Source: Ruegeria sp. 6PALISEP08 (GTDB lineage Bacteria > Pseudomonadota > Alphaproteobacteria > Rhodobacterales > Rhodobacteraceae). Taken from it: DNA of 64,000 nucleotides. The notes below the pieces were generated by a model. The model did not search any database. It had not been told where the DNA came from and saw nothing but the letters and a program-made list of their open reading frames with translations. Positions 9,179-17,585 of this stretch are shown piece by piece. The stretch is taken from positions 62,001 to 126,000 of the forward strand of contig NZ_LGXZ01000008.1 in the NCBI RefSeq assembly GCF_001238295.1, read 5' to 3'. A program made the position numbers and the translations under genes. Position 1 is the stretch's first letter. The number at the start of each line of letters is the position of its first letter.

Positions 9179-9205
9179 AATGCTCCCCCAAGCATCTAAA
9201 TGACT

Positions 9206-12200
9206 TTAAACAGCTACTCCCTCGAGCTTTGACCTAAGGGAAACCATACTCAATCGCTGTGAAATTGCCAACGCTTCCCCTTCTAGTTGAAACGCTAGTT
9301 CCAAATCATTCGTGCGGCCCCGTTGCCTTAGCGCGGATGCATATGCTGCCTTGCTGTGCGCAATCCACGGTGGGCATTTCATGCGCGTGTCTATTTCGAT
9401 GGCCTTATGGAACATCCTCTCAGCGGCGTCCCAGTTTTTCAGCACCGTTGCCAGATTGCCCAGACGTCTTGCAGCCGCCCCGGCGCAAACTGTTGTTGCC
9501 CCAGCGGTGATCGTCAGCTCTTCGTATGGGGTCAGCATGTCATAGAGGGTCTCAGCATGTCCCAGATGCTCGACTGCGACACAAATGTCAGCAAGATAAG
9601 ACAAAGTAGTTGAAAACATTGCATCAAGGGGAAGATTGAAGCCATTCTCTGCCATTTCATTCAATATGCGTTCAGCTGGTTCCTTGTATCCCAACTCGGC
9701 GGCAATAAGGCCAAATCCCGGTTTCCAAGAAATGTCTTCCGGGCTATCCGTCATCAGCTTCTTGATCACCGGTGCAACTTCGTGCAGCCGGTTTTGCTCG
9801 CGGCGAATGGTAAACATCTGAACACCGAAGACGCCCTCAACATGTTCTCCATGTGTCTTTCGACCGATTTTCACCGCTTCGTTGGCATGCATCTCTGCCT
9901 GCTCAAAATCGCCATCCATAATTGCAACCATGGCGCGTGCGTGCTTCTGTACCCAGTAGAGTTGCAGATGGTTGTCCTTTTCCGAAATCTCCGTCAGCAG
10001 ATCGAGTGAATGATCCATCAAGTCGCGGTCGGCCATTTCGGCCCCGACAAAAAGACTAAGTGTCCGGTCCCGACCCTGATCAATACTCCCTAGGTTTTCG
10101 GCCGCTCGATGCATCGCATCAAGATTTTCACGCCAATGACGTGTCTCTCTGCCTTTGCGCGCGACGAATGGCGCCCCAAAATGCATCATCATCACCGAGA
10201 ATTGGGATTTATAGTCCCCCAGTTTCGCGGCCAATTCCATTGATTGCTGACCATAGCGTGCGCCTTCAGAAATCTGGCCGACAAACATATGTGCCCGTGC
10301 AAGTTGGCTCATCAATCTGCACTGCCGTACTTCGTCATCGTCGGGAAGGTCGTTCAGAGCTCTAACACAAAGCTCAATGGCCTCGCCGTGTCTCTTACTC
10401 GACATCATACACGAGTCCGCAAAATGGTTCGCAGCATCAGCGGCGAGCGCCACATCGTGTATTCCACGGGCGGCGTCCGAGGCCTCTTTCAAAGCCGCTA
10501 TCCCTTCTGGCAACTGACCCAGGCTGTCATGGCTGCGACCAATCAGGATTTTGGCTTTGATCGTTTCGACACCGTTGTCAGATCTAAGATTTTCGGCCGC
10601 TTTGAGTGTTTCCCTAGCGTTGACCATCGCCTCTTGGCTGGCGGATCTCGCCAATGCCATTTCAGTTGCCGTCTGCCATTTGTCGAACGCAGCACGCCAT
10701 TCTTCGGCCTCTGAAAGATGGCGGGCAACCAACTCGGGCCGACGTTCAATCTCTGCTGACCGCAACTGGATCAATGCACGTGCCACGTTTGCGTGTTGTT
10801 GTCTGCGGGTTGAGCCCAGCATGGATTGATAGGCGGTATCCCGAATAAGGGCATGACGGAAAACGAAATACCCTCGATTGTGCCCGCTTTCAAAGATCAA
10901 ACCTGTTCGAGACAGCTCTTCTATACGAGATTGAATTTCCGCACTCGCAAGACCTATTGCAGAAGCCAGCAAGCTAGGCTCGAACTCCCGTCCAATGACG
11001 GCTCCTGTTAACGCGACTTGTTTAGCCTCTGGTGAGACCGCGTCAAGACGTGCCATCAGTGTGCCTTTCAAAGACGCGGGTATGTGGACTTGCCCGTGTT
11101 CACCCGCCTCAACAATCGCCCGGGCCAGTTCCTCGACGAATAAAGGCACGCCGTCCGTCTTCTCAATGATTGTGGCAATCAGAGCATCGTCGGGTGCTTT
11201 TCCGGTAACATTGCGAACTAGGTTCGAGACATGGGTCGTATCAAAACGACGCAGTTGGAGCGTATGTACGTGCGCTTCCCCGTCATCATGGGCAAGTTCC
11301 CAGCCAGGCCTGTGGGTAATCAAAATCATTAAAGGCAGATCTCCGCAAATTGCTTTGAAGCGATCCAAAAGAGCTTGGGTGGAAGGATCAATCCAATGCG
11401 CGTCCTCAACACAAAGGATAACAGGACGCGTGCTTGCGCGCACCTGAACCGTGTGGATTAACGTCTGAATCGTGAGGTCACGTTGCTCCTGCGGAGACAT
11501 ATCGAGAACGCTTCGGGCAAGAGCACTGTGAGGCGCAACCAGTGCGGCAAAGACGGGCAGAACCTTTTCCCATTCCAAGCCCTCTCGGCTTTCCAACATT
11601 TTTTTAACAAGGTCGAGAATTTGGTCGTCATCAAAATCTGTCCCCACACCAGCATCCTGAGAAATCCTCTGGGCGACAGGGTGGAACGGGCTACTGGTAA
11701 GGTAAGGAGAGCAGTTCAGCCTGATAATATCAGCTTCGCTAGTCGCTACAGCATTAGCGAGAAACTCTTCCGCCAATCGCGATTTACCGATCCCAGCTTC
11801 ACCGGCAAGCAGAACAACCTCTCCCTGACTGTTCTGCGCACGCAGCCATAATTGTAAAAGGATACCTTTTTCGTAGTCGCGACCAATCATGACGCTGCCA
11901 CTTTCGTCCCTGTATGAAGCTCGAAACCGGCTTTCCGCGCTGTGTTCTGATACGACAGTCAAAAGGGTCCGTGGTTCTTTGAAACCTTTCAGTTCGGTTT
12001 GTCCAAGAGACGTAAACTCAAATAGCCGATGCAAAGTTTCTTCGGTCTCCTCAGCAGATAAAACAACTGAGTTAGGTTCTGCGTGTTCCTGAAGCCGCGC
12101 TGCCAAATTGACAATTGGCCCCGTCATGGCTCCTTCTTCGTAGGTGTTTTCACCGATCGTATCGCCAACTACCACTTCCCCACTCGCGATACCTAACCTG

Positions 12201-12805
12201 GCTGACAAGGGCTCACCGTCAGGTGTTTTTAGCTCTCTGACCCGTCGAACGGCCTCAAGACCAGCCTTTACAGCGCGAACTGCATGATCTTCATAGGCTG
12301 TCGGCCAGCCAAAAAACACCAGGAGACCGTCGCCCAAATACTTCGAGACGTAGCCGCCATACCCTCTAACTGCACCTGCAACCGCATCCTGGAAGCTCTG
12401 CAGCAGTTCGCGCATGTCTTCGGGGTCAAACCGGTTAGTCAACTCAGTCGAGGCGACGAGATCAGCAAACAAAACTGTTAAGTGACGCCTCTCTGCGATC
12501 GCCAATGAAGCAGGCTTCCTTGCAGATAAGGCCACGCCTTGCGATCCATCCGAAATGGGAACCCGACCGACTTCGTATACATCCGAGTCTACGGCTTGTG
12601 GCGATTGAGACGAGTGCTCTTGGCCAGTCAATTCTTGAACCGCTGCCAGGATGATTTTTCGGTGGCCCAGACTAACCCCAAGCTCTTTAAGGTCATCGTT
12701 TGACAGTAATGGTAGTACACGTGCGTCGATATCATGCTGTGCAAAAGCGTCTGAGTATTGACCCAGTTCAAGATCGTTCAGCCAATTGTCGATTTTAACC
12801 GCCAT
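9206..12805 (-). CDS. SAM domain / class III nucleotidyl cyclase / AAA ATPase / TPR signalling protein
   Basis: At 1199 residues this is the largest protein in the window. A SAM domain (about 4-60, WLNDLELGQYSDAFAQHDID) is followed by a class III cyclase domain (about 107-290). The cyclase metal aspartates are D115 in LFADLVAST and D159 in YLGDG, with the usual N233 and R237 in VNLAARL, so it looks catalytically complete. Then comes an AAA_16-type ATPase with Walker A GEAGIGKS (335-342) and Walker B VILCVEDAHW, and a long alpha-helical TPR-like C-terminal half. This layout is known among soluble bacterial cyclases and LuxR/MalT-like regulators. No membrane segment is visible. Whether it makes cAMP or cGMP cannot be read. 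It is likely the first gene of a unit with DUF4242 and the FAD oxidoreductase. Confidence 0.9.
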   Translation of the reverse strand: MAVKIDNWLNDLELGQYSDAFAQHDIDARVLPLLSNDDLKELGVSLGHRKIILAAVQELTGQEHSSQSPQAVDSDVYEVGRVPISDGSQGVALSARKPASLAIAERRHLTVLFADLVASTELTNRFDPEDMRELLQSFQDAVAGAVRGYGGYVSKYLGDGLLVFFGWPTAYEDHAVRAVKAGLEAVRRVRELKTPDGEPLSARLGIASGEVVVGDTIGENTYEEGAMTGPIVNLAARLQEHAEPNSVVLSAEETEETLHRLFEFTSLGQTELKGFKEPRTLLTVVSEHSAESRFRASYRDESGSVMIGRDYEKGILLQLWLRAQNSQGEVVLLAGEAGIGKSRLAEEFLANAVATSEADIIRLNCSPYLTSSPFHPVAQRISQDAGVGTDFDDDQILDLVKKMLESREGLEWEKVLPVFAALVAPHSALARSVLDMSPQEQRDLTIQTLIHTVQVRASTRPVILCVEDAHWIDPSTQALLDRFKAICGDLPLMILITHRPGWELAHDDGEAHVHTLQLRRFDTTHVSNLVRNVTGKAPDDALIATIIEKTDGVPLFVEELARAIVEAGEHGQVHIPASLKGTLMARLDAVSPEAKQVALTGAVIGREFEPSLLASAIGLASAEIQSRIEELSRTGLIFESGHNRGYFVFRHALIRDTAYQSMLGSTRRQQHANVARALIQLRSAEIERRPELVARHLSEAEEWRAAFDKWQTATEMALARSASQEAMVNARETLKAAENLRSDNGVETIKAKILIGRSHDSLGQLPEGIAALKEASDAARGIHDVALAADAANHFADSCMMSSKRHGEAIELCVRALNDLPDDDEVRQCRLMSQLARAHMFVGQISEGARYGQQSMELAAKLGDYKSQFSVMMMHFGAPFVARKGRETRHWRENLDAMHRAAENLGSIDQGRDRTLSLFVGAEMADRDLMDHSLDLLTEISEKDNHLQLYWVQKHARAMVAIMDGDFEQAEMHANEAVKIGRKTHGEHVEGVFGVQMFTIRREQNRLHEVAPVIKKLMTDSPEDISWKPGFGLIAAELGYKEPAERILNEMAENGFNLPLDAMFSTTLSYLADICVAVEHLGHAETLYDMLTPYEELTITAGATTVCAGAAARRLGNLATVLKNWDAAERMFHKAIEIDTRMKCPPWIAHSKAAYASALRQRGRTNDLELAFQLEGEALAISQRLSMVSLRSKLEGVAV

Positions 12806-12865
12806 AACAGGATCATGCTTAGATACGGGACGCTAATCAAGAAAGCGCTGTAAAAACGGGCTGAT

Positions 12866-13110
12866 TTTTGGCGGCCAAATGTCTGCATTGCCTTTGAAGG
12901 AAATGACACCTACCTATGCAACTTTTTTCGGAATGCAGAGGTTATTTGCAGGCAGATCTCTCTCAGCGTGCATTTGCTGCGCTGCCGCGAAAGGCAGCTT
13001 TGTCCGCGTCACAGCCATCCACGAACCAGACAGGAAATGTCCGGTTTGCGCGGATCGCGACCTGCTGCATGAGCGAAAGGCTGAAGTGTGATCAATGGCG
13101 GCTCAGGGGC
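12866..13110. repeat. Degenerate intergenic repeat, copy C
   Basis: The spacer upstream of the cyclase gene contains GCGGCCAAATG (12871-12881), shared exactly with copy B, followed by TCTGCATTG. Further on are CGCTGCCGCGAAAGGCAGC and AGGAAATGTCCGGTTTGCGCGG. It is the longest and most scrambled of the three copies. No gene is supported between 12806 and 13163. Confidence 0.5.
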
Positions 13111-13163
13111 TCCAAGCGAACTACGGAAATCTTTACAAATCTGCCTCCAAGCACCCTTTCCTC

Positions 13164-13298
13164 TCAAACAGCACCTTCTGGCTCATCAGCCATACCCGTC
13201 AGGTCTCCAATAGAAATCTGCTCAAGGGCGAGCACCCGAACGCGGTACATTCCCCCGACCTGTTGACAAAGACGGGCGGGCTTGTCACCTAAATGCAT
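13164..13298 (-). CDS. Possible small hypothetical protein
   Basis: A 44-residue frame starts MHLGDKPARLCQQVGGMYRV and continues VLALEQISIGDLTGMADEPEG. Its composition looks protein-like, but I recognise no family and see no good ribosome-binding site. The open frame extends upstream to an ATG at 13424, which would overlap the start of the EEP gene on the other strand. It may be a remnant or a chance frame next to repeat copy C. Confidence 0.25.
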   Translation of the reverse strand: MHLGDKPARLCQQVGGMYRVRVLALEQISIGDLTGMADEPEGAV

Positions 13299-13369
13299 AA
13301 CCTTGATCGCTGCAGATGTGGCTGAGCAGACCACAAGCAGTGTCCCGCACAAGGTGGCTGAGGCAGGGC

Positions 13370-14287
13370 ATGCAGGTTTCGACCAGACACAAAATTGCCA
13401 GAACCCTGACCATCGGATGCGCATGCATACTGATGGCGTTTGTGGTGATCGGATTTACCGGACAAATCTTTGCCGTGGGGGACTCGATTGCCCTTTTGCG
13501 TCCTCAAGCGGGCGTTTTGCTTCCGCCCTGTGCCGCGTTGTTGCTGTACCTGCGCGCCAGATATTTGGCTTTGACGACATGTGCCGTTGCCGCGATGGCC
13601 CTTGGTTCCATTGCCGCCAGCTATGCTGCGCCCTCTGCTGAATGCAACGGAACCTGCCTGACGCTGTACCAAAAGAACCTGATGAGCAAAGCCTGGCCGC
13701 GCTATCCTCTGGCTGACGATATTATCGCGTCCAACGCCCAGATTGTGACTTTGCAGGAAGTGTCCAGTCACAATCAAAAATACATGAACAACCTGTTCGA
13801 ACACTACCCGTCAAAGATCGTGTGCAGCTTTCGTCCTGAGCAAAGCGTTGCCATTCTGACGACACTGCCTATCGTGGAGAACTCGGAATTCTGCCTTAAA
13901 GGCAGTGGATTGGTCGGTGTGCAGGTCGAAGCTCCTGACGAGACTGCGGTCTGGATCGTCTCGATTCACCTGAATTGGCCATTTCCCTATGATCAGGCGC
14001 AGCAAAGTCAGATTATCGCGGATCGCATCGCGGATCTGGACGGCCCGGTTCTGATCGCGGGGGATTTCAACATGGTGCCATGGGGGGCAAGCGTCCAGCG
14101 GATCGCCGCGGCTGCGGACAATCAAAGTTTCGGAACCGCGCTGAACACGCATAACTTTGGCAGTTGGAGGGTCCCGTTGCCGATCGACAACCTGCTTTTT
14201 CCCAAGGGCACAATCGGAACAGTCGAACTGCGCCCCTTCATGGGCTCGGACCATATGGGAAAGCTCGCCCGGTTTCGTATCGAATAG
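13370..14287 (+). CDS. Endonuclease/exonuclease/phosphatase (EEP) family membrane protein
   Basis: The protein has about 305 residues. Roughly the first 95 form two to three hydrophobic helices, and the rest is a DNase I-like EEP domain. Visible catalytic elements are the asparagine of LYQKNLM, the glutamate of VTLQEVSS, VSIHLNWPFPYD, LIAGDFNMVPWG and the terminal GSDHMGKLARF. EEP proteins cleave phosphodiester or phosphoester bonds in nucleic acids, lipids or inositol phosphates, and the tethered domain here probably faces the periplasm. I start at the ATG at 13370, preceded by GAGGCAGGGC; an in-frame ATG at 13316 is less likely. It converges on the SRPBCC gene. Confidence 0.85.
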   Translation: MQVSTRHKIARTLTIGCACILMAFVVIGFTGQIFAVGDSIALLRPQAGVLLPPCAALLLYLRARYLALTTCAVAAMALGSIAASYAAPSAECNGTCLTLYQKNLMSKAWPRYPLADDIIASNAQIVTLQEVSSHNQKYMNNLFEHYPSKIVCSFRPEQSVAILTTLPIVENSEFCLKGSGLVGVQVEAPDETAVWIVSIHLNWPFPYDQAQQSQIIADRIADLDGPVLIAGDFNMVPWGASVQRIAAAADNQSFGTALNTHNFGSWRVPLPIDNLLFPKGTIGTVELRPFMGSDHMGKLARFRIE

Positions 14288-14328
14288 CGTTTCCACGGCA
14301 CTCCTCAGCGCGCAGCTGTTCCGCCTGC

Positions 14329-14865
14329 CTATGTACTATTTTCGATCAGCGCTTTCAGATTGGTCAACCCGCGTTGATAGTCACCGCCGACCCATTTATC
14401 CATCATGAGCCCCATCCATCGGGATATGGGGTTAAGCCCCAAATCGGACTCGAACCCCCAGGTCACTAAGGTCGAGTTTCCACCAGGCTCCAGTAAAAAT
14501 GACACCGTGGCAGTCCCCATCGGACCGAAATCCAATTCCGTTTGGACGCGCTGGTTTTCCACGCTCTCGACGATCACCTGCGAACCGGTGCCAACCTGCG
14601 GGTGTTCGGAACTCCAGTTCAGAGCGTTGCCGACGCCTGCTTCGGGTCCCGAATAGGTCAGTTGGGTGTCGGGATCTCGGTGCAGCCAAGGGGACCATTG
14701 CTCGGTCTCTTGCATGGAGTTTACGTACGGAAAGATCGCTTCGGCTGGCGCATCGATGGTGATGCTGCGGGACACTTCGGCCTTGCCAGGCAACAGATAT
14801 GACACCGCGACCACTGCGACAGCAATCAGGCCCAATCCTGCAAGAATTCGTAGAACAACTTTCAT
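14329..14865 (-). CDS. SRPBCC-family protein with N-terminal membrane anchor
   Basis: The 178-residue product starts MKVVLRILAGLGLIAVAVVAVSYLL, one membrane-spanning or signal segment. It continues as a START-like (polyketide cyclase/dehydrase) fold: ITIDAPAEAIFPYVNSM, EQWSPW, TYSGPEAGVGNALNWSS and a C-terminal helix. Such domains bind hydrophobic ligands in a cavity; no catalytic residue can be named. The ATG at 14865 has GGAG seven bases upstream; an in-frame ATG at 14895 adds ten residues without a comparable site. It lies between the EEP gene and carbonic anhydrase. The ligand is unknown. Confidence 0.85.
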   Translation of the reverse strand: MKVVLRILAGLGLIAVAVVAVSYLLPGKAEVSRSITIDAPAEAIFPYVNSMQETEQWSPWLHRDPDTQLTYSGPEAGVGNALNWSSEHPQVGTGSQVIVESVENQRVQTELDFGPMGTATVSFLLEPGGNSTLVTWGFESDLGLNPISRWMGLMMDKWVGGDYQRGLTNLKALIENST

Positions 14866-14953
14866 CGCAATCTCCAAAACTCGAAACGTGTGCACGCATC
14901 ATACAGGATTTCGGCTCTGAATCAGAACCGGAAACCGTGTTGTTTCATCGATG

Positions 14954-15604
14954 TCAGATGGCAAGAAATTTCTTCTGATGAGGGTCAAAACATTCCAGCC
15001 CGCCCGCGCCTATATCGGTCCACAACCCATGCAGGCTCAGTGCGCCGTCCTCAACCGCCGAGGCGATAAACGGGAAAGTCATCAGGTTTTCCAGTGATGC
15101 CACAACCGCCTGGCGCTCGAACTGGCGCGCCTGATCGACACGATCTTCGATATCCGCAACCAGATCGTATTTGGGTTTGAGGATGTCCATCCAGCGACCG
15201 ACAAAGCTTTCTTTGGCTTCCAGTTGAGGCGCTTCGCCCTTGCACATGTCGATGCAACCCTGAACGCCGCCGCATTGCGAATGGCCCAACACGATCAGAT
15301 GCGCGACCTTCAGAGCTGTAACGGCATACTCAATTGCGGCACTGGTGCCATGATGATCACCGTCGGGCGCGTAAGGAGGCACCAAGTTGGCAATATTGCG
15401 GTGAATAAAGAAATCACCCTGATCAGCCCCAAACATAGAGGTCACGTGCACCCGGCTATCGCAGCAGGAAATCACCATCGCGCGGGGGCGTTGCCCTTCT
15501 TCTGCCAACCGTTTGTACCAAACCTGATTCTCGGAATATGTTGTGGCTTTCCACCCGTGATACCGCTTGACCAGATAGGTTGGCAAAGGCTTGGCATAGT
15601 CCAT
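14954..15604 (-). CDS. can: Beta-class carbonic anhydrase
   Basis: This 216-residue cytosolic zinc enzyme interconverts carbon dioxide and bicarbonate, supplying bicarbonate for carboxylation reactions. The zinc ligands are visible: C47 in MVISCCDSRV, and H108 and C111 in VLGHSQCGGV, with the D49/R51 dyad next to the first cysteine. FIHRNIANLVPPY and AAIEYAV are also family signatures. Length is normal. It is divergent from the HPt-like gene at 15759, with about 155 bases between them and no obvious terminator or operator there. Confidence 0.95.
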   Translation of the reverse strand: MDYAKPLPTYLVKRYHGWKATTYSENQVWYKRLAEEGQRPRAMVISCCDSRVHVTSMFGADQGDFFIHRNIANLVPPYAPDGDHHGTSAAIEYAVTALKVAHLIVLGHSQCGGVQGCIDMCKGEAPQLEAKESFVGRWMDILKPKYDLVADIEDRVDQARQFERQAVVASLENLMTFPFIASAVEDGALSLHGLWTDIGAGGLECFDPHQKKFLAI

Positions 15605-15758
15605 TGTAATGTCCCAGTTCTTCTCGGTTCAGGACGCTGTAAACCGAATTCAATAAAAATTCGAGCCATTATCCAGTTTCCCTGCAAGGTTTTGCAAAGG
15701 ATTTTGCCGCCAGTATCAGACCCACGCCGTGGGGGCGTCAATACTTAGGGTGAATGTG

Positions 15759-16139
15759 GTGGAAAAGATAATCACGCTAGAACACAAAGAATCCGTCCTG
15801 CTGGACCCGGATCAACTCAGCGGGCTGTACAGTCAACTGGGGGACAAGAACGCTCTGGACGTGCTGTGTCGCACGGTTGAAGAGCTGGCCGTGCGTCTTT
15901 CAAACTGTGAACGCTATTGGCGGCACCGCGAATGGTCTGACCTGCGCAAATGTGCCAAATCGCTGGTCGCAATTTCTGAACAGGTCGGGATGACAGCGCT
16001 TGCGAGGGTGGCAGGGGATGTGGCCCAATCCGTCGATGCCGGTGATGCAGTGGCGGCCGGTGCAACCTTGGGGCGGCTGATCCGAGTGGGTGAGCGTTCC
16101 CTGACCGCCGTATGGGATCAACAGGATCTTTCCGTCTGA
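15759..16139 (+). CDS. HPt-like helical protein without the phosphoryl histidine
   Basis: The protein has about 126 residues and is predicted all-helical. ERYWRHREWSDLRKCAKSL, then AISEQVGMTALARVAGDVAQS, resemble a histidine phosphotransfer (HPt) four-helix bundle. In the A-H-x-L-K position of the HPt motif, however, this protein reads A66-K67-S68-L69, so the phosphorylated histidine is a lysine. It cannot act as a phosphorelay protein by the known mechanism. I take the start at the GTG at 15759, seven bases after AGGGTGA; GTGs at 15729 and 15750 are alternatives. It precedes the aminopeptidase gene by about 60 bases. The similarity to HPt is read by eye and is tentative. Confidence 0.65.
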   Translation: MEKIITLEHKESVLLDPDQLSGLYSQLGDKNALDVLCRTVEELAVRLSNCERYWRHREWSDLRKCAKSLVAISEQVGMTALARVAGDVAQSVDAGDAVAAGATLGRLIRVGERSLTAVWDQQDLSV

Positions 16140-16202
16140 CAGGGGTTGCAGGCGGATCAGGCGTGGCTAGTCTGTGCTTGGAAACCACTTGTTGAGACGC
16201 CT

Positions 16203-17585
16203 ATGACCCTGTCCTTCGCCCCGTCCTCTGACACCTCTCTGCCGCTGCATGTGATTGCTCAGCCAGATCTGGAGGGGTGGTTGCAAGAGCAACCGCAGCA
16301 CGTGCAATCCTGGGTCGCTGCGAACGGGTTTTCGGCGGCGCTAGGTCAGTCTCAGCTGTTGCCAGACAAAAATGGCGCGGCAGAGATGGCGCTGGCAGGT
16401 TACGGGACCGAAGCAAAGCGCGCGCGCAAACGGTTTCCGCTGGCCGCTGCCGCTCTGTCTCTGCCGGAAGGAACCTATCATATCGCGTCCGGCCTGCCTT
16501 CGGACCTTTTAGAGGTTGAATGCCTCGGCTGGCTGCTGGCCGGCTATGCTTTTGATCGCTACGCCATACAATCCGGCGGCTCAGCAGCACTGGTCGCTCC
16601 TGATGGGGTGGATGCAGCCCGTATTGAAGCTATGGCCCAGGCCGAGGCCCTGACCCGCGATCTGGTCAACACACCGGCGTCGGATATGGGACCCGCGCAG
16701 ATGCAGCAGGCTGTTGAGTCAATGGCCGACGAATTTGGGGCCACGTGTAGCACTGTCCTGGGTGACACGCTGTTGGACCAGAACTTCCCGATGATCCACA
16801 CGGTCGGGCGGGCCGCGGACCAGGCCCCGCGATTGATCGAGCTGAACTGGGGCAACAGCGGCCCCAAACTGACGCTCGTAGGCAAAGGCGTTTGTTTCGA
16901 CACAGGCGGGCTGAACCTGAAGCCGGGTGCCTCGATGGGTCTGATGAAAAAAGACATGGGCGGGGCCGCCAATGTGCTTGGATTAGCGCACATGATTATG
17001 GCGTTGGACTTGCCAGTACAGCTACGTGTCCTGATCCCTGCTGTTGAAAACGCGGTTGCAGGCAATGCTTTTCGGCCCGGGGATATCCTGACCTCGCGCA
17101 AGGGCTTGACGGTTGAGATCAACAACACAGACGCCGAAGGACGCCTTGTGCTGGCGGATGCTCTGGCACTGGCGGATGAGGGTGAGCCCGATCTGGTGAT
17201 CTCGATGGCAACACTCACCGGGGCGGCACGCGTTGCTGTGGGTCCCGATCTAGCCCCGTTCTACACTGATGATGAATCCTGCGCGACGGCCCTGTCGCAA
17301 TCCGCCAAGGCATCGGCCGATCCAGTCTGGCGTTTGCCGTTTCACGCGCCGTATGAGGCAATGATCGAGCCCGGCATCGCCGATCTGGACAATGCACCTT
17401 CGGGCGGGTTTGCAGGTTCGATCACCGCCGCCCTGTTTCTGCGCAGGTTTGTGGGATCGTGCCGCTATGTCCATTTCGATATCTATGCCTGGCAGCCGAG
17501 CACGGAACCCGGGCACAGCAAAGGCGGTCTAGGCCAAGGGCCGCGCGCGATACTGAACGCTCTGCCCGAGATGTTAGGCCTGTGA
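16203..17585 (+). CDS. M17 (leucyl) aminopeptidase family protein
   Basis: This is a 460-residue dizinc/dimanganese peptidase of the leucine aminopeptidase family, cytosolic, removing N-terminal residues from peptides. The catalytic domain holds VGKGVCFDTGGLNLK (metal-binding lysine and aspartate), LIPAVENAVAGNAFRPGD and the family signature NTDAEGRLVLADAL near residue 308, with metal ligands D310 and E312. The first half is the usual poorly conserved M17 N-terminal domain. The ATG at 16203 was chosen because the frame upstream is not protein-like. Its stop overlaps the GTG of the NlpC/P60 gene by four bases, which suggests translational coupling and a shared role in breaking down cell-wall peptides. 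Confidence 0.93.
   Translation: MTLSFAPSSDTSLPLHVIAQPDLEGWLQEQPQHVQSWVAANGFSAALGQSQLLPDKNGAAEMALAGYGTEAKRARKRFPLAAAALSLPEGTYHIASGLPSDLLEVECLGWLLAGYAFDRYAIQSGGSAALVAPDGVDAARIEAMAQAEALTRDLVNTPASDMGPAQMQQAVESMADEFGATCSTVLGDTLLDQNFPMIHTVGRAADQAPRLIELNWGNSGPKLTLVGKGVCFDTGGLNLKPGASMGLMKKDMGGAANVLGLAHMIMALDLPVQLRVLIPAVENAVAGNAFRPGDILTSRKGLTVEINNTDAEGRLVLADALALADEGEPDLVISMATLTGAARVAVGPDLAPFYTDDESCATALSQSAKASADPVWRLPFHAPYEAMIEPGIADLDNAPSGGFAGSITAALFLRRFVGSCRYVHFDIYAWQPSTEPGHSKGGLGQGPRAILNALPEMLGL

Noticed and set aside
9206..12805. Cyclase/ATPase/TPR protein as an antiphage defence system
   Set aside because: An AAA ATPase with repeats can suggest defence, but the cyclase and SAM domains match a known signalling layout and no effector such as a nuclease or pore former is adjacent.
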